Shown here: positions 60,410 to 64,000 of the stretch, piece by piece | Layout of the letters: each line of letters opens with the position of its first letter | Numbering within the stretch: the stretch's first letter is position 1 | Assembly (NCBI RefSeq): GCF_000346465.2 | Contig: NC_034009.1 | Span: forward strand, 11,598,747-11,662,746 | Length of the DNA: 64,000 nucleotides | Direction: 5' to 3' | From: Prunus persica | Taxonomy: Eukaryota > Streptophyta > Magnoliopsida > Rosales > Rosaceae | The notes under the pieces: generated by a model | What the model saw: only the letters and a program-made list of their open reading frames with translations | Told to the model about the DNA's origin: nothing | The model's database searches: none | Made by a program: the position numbers and the translations under genes

Positions 60410-60893
60410 CAGACCTTTGGTTCACGGAATGAATTTGAAGGTAAATCATTTTCCATGTCATTTCCCAAGGATGAGAAATTGAATATTCTTTTCCCACGTT
60501 TGGTAATGCTGGGAAAGGAACCGGGAAATAGCACTTTATTTCCTTTCCCATGTTTGTTTTGAGTAGAAATGGAAAACAAAGTTTGTACAAAATTTCAATT
60601 ATACCCATATTAAATTAAATAAAAAAAGAATGCATTTAATAATATATTATAATTCTAAATTGTTAATGAGGACAAAATGGTCATGAAATATGTGTATTTA
60701 ATGTTGGTTCATTTCCCCGAACTTTCCCATGAGGAGGGAAAACAAAACCCAAGTTGGGAGGATGACTTCACATTCCCCCTACTTTTTCATGGGCCAAGCA
60801 ATGATTTTCTATTTCTGGACTTACCAAACATGAGAAAGTAATTGATTTCTCATTCCTAAGTCTCTTTTCTCATGAACCAAACGGGTATATTAA
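60410..60893. mobile_element. MITE candidate in the GS2 leader intron
   Basis: The left end has TTTGGTTCACGGAATG; the reverse complement of the right end has GTTTGGTTCATGAGAA. Inverted ends starting (G)TTTGGTTCA suggest a PIF/Harbinger-like MITE. Its right part is included in the tandem duplication that follows. Confidence 0.45.
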
Positions 60894-61862
60894 ATTTACA
60901 CGCACTACATGAATACTAAAACTCAAACTTATAACTTTTTCTCAGAAAACAATTGCTCCAAAATAGTACTCTAGGTAGTTTGGAGTTGACATTGCTAATT
61001 AATAATTGGAAGGGCACGTAGAGTGCGGTTATATTGTCCAACCATGACTCGTGTCATGTGGACCATGTCTTCTTGAGAAACTAACTTTGGGGCGCACTTG
61101 TACTAAATGACGAAAAGGCCCTCAACTCTTTTTCTTTCTCTAAAATGGGAGGCTGGTTCCCTCCAACTCAACAATTTCAGCAAAGAAAGAAACTGGGAAA
61201 TAGCACTTTATTTCCTTTCCCATGTTTGTTTTGAGTAGGAATGGAAAACAAATTTTGTACAAAATTTCAATTATACCCATATTAAATTAAATAAAAAAAG
61301 AATGCATTTAATAATATATTATAATTCTAAATTGTTAATGAGGACAAAATGGTCATGAAATATGTGTATTTAATGTCAGTTCATTTCCCCAAACTTTCCC
61401 ATGAGGAAGAAAAATAAAACCCAAGTTGAGAGGATGACTTTACTTTCTCCCTATTTTCCCATAGGTCAGGCAACGATTTTCCATTTCTGGACTTACCAAA
61501 CATGAGAAAGTAATTAATTTTCCATTTTCAAGTCTCTTTTCCCATAAACTAAACAGATATATTAAATTCACACACACTACATAAATACTAAAAATCAAAC
61601 TTATCACTTTTTCTCGAAAAATAATTGCTACAAAATACACTGCGTAGTTTGGAGTTGACATTCCTAATTAATAATTGGAAGGGCAAGTAGAGCGTGGTTA
61701 TATTGTCCAACCATGACTCGTGTCATGTGGACCATGTCTTCTTGAGAAACTAACTTTGGGGCGCACTTGTACTAAATGACGAAAAGGCCCTCAACTCTTT
61801 TTCTTTCTCTAAAATGGGAGGCTGGTTCCCTCCAACTCAACAATTTCAGCAAAGAAGGAAAA
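60523..61862. repeat. Tandem duplication, two units of about 670 bp
   Basis: Unit 1 is 60523 to about 61194 and unit 2 is 61195 to about 61862. The offset between matching words is 672 at the left and 669 at the right, so a few indels separate the copies. Identity is well above 90 percent by eye, highest in the last 150 bases. Confidence 0.92.
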
Positions 61863-62235
61863 TAATCTAATTAGATATTAAGGGAAAAAATACTCAGCTC
61901 ACCACTTGGTATTTTTAAAAAGAAAGATTCAGGGACGACAGGAGAAAAGAACAAACAAAACAGAGAAAGAAAATATACTATATATCAATCTACCCATCTG
62001 TCCAAAGTTTGCACCTCTGTGTCAGATTCAGGCAAGAGGTTGATCAAATCATCAATTACGTCAGGCATTGTTACTTTTGACTGAATGCTTGACTAACCCA
62101 TCACCCATTAATTAAAAAGTTCACTACTTTCTACTTCCCCATTGTTCCCTCACTACTTTCTACTTCCCCTTTGTTCCCTCATACAAGCAAAAGATACTAT
62201 GGATGATGAAATTGGCACAAAAGAGAAAAACTTAC

Positions 62236-62339
62236 CTGATTACTGCTGCAAAATGGATGGAAACAGCAAAGCTGAAACTGGGTTCTGCTGGAACTGCTCA
62301 GAGCTGAGGGAGAAAGAAAGAGAGAGAGAGAGAGAGAGT
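62236..62339 (-). other. Probable GS2 5'UTR exon with (CT)n leader
   Basis: Lies between the TATA box and the donor at 62236. A (GA)n run at 62318-62339 would read (CT)n near the 5' end of the transcript. No ATG-led long ORF is required. Confidence 0.5.
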
Positions 62340-62363
62340 AGATGAGGAATTTGGTGTGGGGTT

Positions 62364-62371
62364 TTTATATA
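62364..62371 (-). promoter_or_regulatory. TATA box of the GS2 promoter
   Basis: TATATAAA on the minus strand, about 30 bases upstream of the (CT)n leader and the proposed first exon. Confidence 0.55.
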
Positions 62372-63255
62372 AAATAGTGGGTGATGGGCAAAAGATTTGT
62401 TGGCCTTTCCTTAGCAGATAGGGGTGTGGATGTGTGGAGGAAAATAGTTTTTGGCCCCTTAAGAGGCTCCAAAAGAAGCTTGGATTAGCAATATAAGGTA
62501 TATAAAATTTCTTAGTCTTTCTTTCTTTCTCCCCCAACTTAGTACAAAGAAAGAGAATATATATTTATGATGTGCACACATACATGTAAGGAAATAAACT
62601 GTGGTTTTAATGCTTAGTCAAGGTAATATAGAACAAGAAAGTCATGGCTTGAATTTCTTCTCCCTTTTTTTTTTTTTTTGGAAACTTAGATTCCTTTACT
62701 CTCACTGTACTAATCTGCTCTCTTCTCACTTCTGTCAAGATTCTGTCAAAACACAAAAAGATATTACTTTAGACTATGATGGTTCGAAGAAAGTGATCTT
62801 GGGGTCTTGCTTCAAAAGAAACATTATATAATTGTGTGAAGAAGGTACAACTCGACAATCTTCGATGAAAATAGATGCTAAACTCGTATTTAATTTTTGT
62901 ATTTTTCATTGCGTGGACCGATAATTGAGTTGTAAGATGCATGTTTAATATATATATAGACATTAATAGTGAGATGTAATTATGTGCAACGAATGCTTTG
63001 TGGAGAAAAGGACATTATATTGTACTTTTGGGACCACAAGATATGGTGTCTTGTGTGTAGAGATTTGAGAGGCACATTTCAAATGTCATTTGAATAGCTC
63101 ATCTACTATTCCCTGGCTCAGATTTTCACATGCTCTCCAGCTAAGCTTTGTGTGCAGAATCTCTTAACTAAGCATCTGCACCTCTCAAAATGCTCTATAA
63201 TTTTTGTACAGCATGTTTTAAGAGTAGAGAACAGTTCAGAATATGGGGGCTCCTA
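62372..63255. other. GS2 upstream region, no gene seen
   Basis: AT-rich DNA with T runs near 62670 and a TATATATATA stretch near 62950. It should contain GS2 light- and metabolite-responsive elements; none is assigned. Confidence 0.45.
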
Positions 63256-63421
63256 ATAGTTTAACTAAAGTTTTTTTTGCCAATAATTAGGGAGAGGGAG
63301 GAGGAGGAGGTGCAAACTCACACACACTTTATAATGCCAAGTCTTGAATTCAGGACTACTTGGTGGAGATAAAGCTCATTATCACTACACTAGTGGGCAC
63401 CTATAGTTTAACCGAAGTTTT
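63256..63421 (-). mobile_element. SINE copy (family S2) with target-site duplication
   Basis: The element occupies 63275-63402 between 19-bp direct repeats (63256-63274 and 63403-63421; ATAGTTTAAC then two variable bases then AAGTTTT). On the minus strand it reads CCACTAGTGTAGTGATAATGAG (split here over the box A zone), then a box B-like region and a GTGTGTGTGAG tail similar to the 6134 copy. Confidence 0.6.
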
Positions 63422-64000
63422 AGCTCAAATGTTGACGCAACACAAGCAAATGGATTTTCAAGCGAAAACCCTAAAGATCAATAATCTGGAATCCACCAGG
63501 AAATTAGAGAGAAAATCTCTTTGAATTATTTGATAAAAGTTGAGATCAACTAAGCATGACGGCTGACTAAATACAACGTTCTCACCCATTGGACTGCCCG
63601 GGGAGTTATTGAAAACTTAACAAAAAAGAAATGGAAAGTTTGTAACTTAAATATATTCTTTAAATGCACTTTTGGAAGGCCAAACGACCTCAAAAGCCCA
63701 AAATTCATCATATGTCATAGCAATTTTCCTTCTTCGCTCCAATTCTTCTTCAATCCGTTCAACCATTTGTCAAATGGTTGTGGATATTGGGCTTTGTTCA
63801 TGCCATTTTCATTACAATCCTTCATGTGGACTTTCTTCTGTTTTGTATTGTGTTTCTTTTCTTCAATGAAGTATGTCTAACTTTACAGAAAAACTTGTGT
63901 GAAACAAGGATAGTACTATCCCCGCGCCAATCATAGATTGTCACGTGAAAAAGTTATCACAGGTGACATTTCCCACAAATGTGATTTCCTAACGCTTCCC
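63422..64000. other. Window end, no gene seen
   Basis: A 65-codon plus-strand ORF at 63672-63869 has no recognisable similarity. Nothing else is supported. Confidence 0.4.

Larger units (their letters stand above)
59629..62235 (-). other. Probable 2.6-kb 5'UTR intron of GS2
   Basis: The acceptor CCTATTTTTCAG|TGAGG lies 15 bases upstream of the GS2 start codon. A strong donor CAG|GTAAG lies at 62236/62235, downstream of a TATA box. Introns in the leader of plastid glutamine synthetase genes are known. Inside it are a MITE-like element and a large tandem duplication. Transcript data would be needed to prove the splice. Confidence 0.6.

Noticed and set aside
63672..63869. 65-codon ORF near the window end
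   Set aside because: Too short and without any recognisable similarity.

Overview
The window is nuclear DNA of a flowering plant. Its genes are widely spaced and intron-rich with GT-AG junctions, its coding families are typical of plants (chloroplast glutamine synthetase, ABCI12, AWPM-19, FAR1-related), and its intergenic DNA is AT-rich and full of plant LINE, hAT, SINE and MITE sequences. A woody rosid, possibly Rosaceae (Prunus-like), is my best guess, but that is inference only. Layout, left to right: a GATL glycosyltransferase cut by the window edge (+, 3-881); AP-5 complex subunit mu (-, 1558-5736, 8 exons); a gap holding a SINE and a long fold-back element; an F-box/LRR protein of the FBL4 type (-, 8134-12051, 8 exons), divergent from an MO25-like gene (+, 12578-16334, 11 exons); a single-exon BSD-domain gene (+, 17525-18847); and a LIFEGUARD/BI-1-type membrane protein (-, 20209-21727, 4 exons). 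From 22.3 to 43 kb the window is almost entirely mobile DNA: a 6.2-kb full-length but decayed LINE (-); a second LINE fragment split by a 3.8-kb hAT element with a perfect 8-bp target duplication; a duplicated repeat block whose copies carry a Mutator-like element and one further insertion; and the 5' end of an LTR-type element with a gag-like ORF. Then come an FRS7/FRS12-type FAR1-related gene, itself a domesticated MULE transposase (+, 43960-46720), ABCI12 (-, 48821-52088, 7 exons), an AWPM-19/PM19-like membrane protein (-, 54221-55233, 4 exons) and plastid glutamine synthetase GS2 (-, 56228-59613, 13 coding exons). GS2 has a probable upstream 5'UTR exon and TATA box near 62.3 kb. The host genes do not form a pathway; they are independent housekeeping or regulatory genes. 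Every multi-exon model below was built by joining ORF segments at GT-AG sites, and each keeps reading frame across all junctions. The most interesting material is in the mobile elements: an ATGA stop-start overlap between the LINE ORFs, G-rich hAT ends with quadruplex potential, a nested hAT-in-LINE insertion, a Mutator-like element with a 12-bp direct repeat, and a tandem duplication inside the GS2 leader intron. I saw no CRISPR array, rRNA gene or convincing functional tRNA gene, and nothing that I can call a wholly new system.
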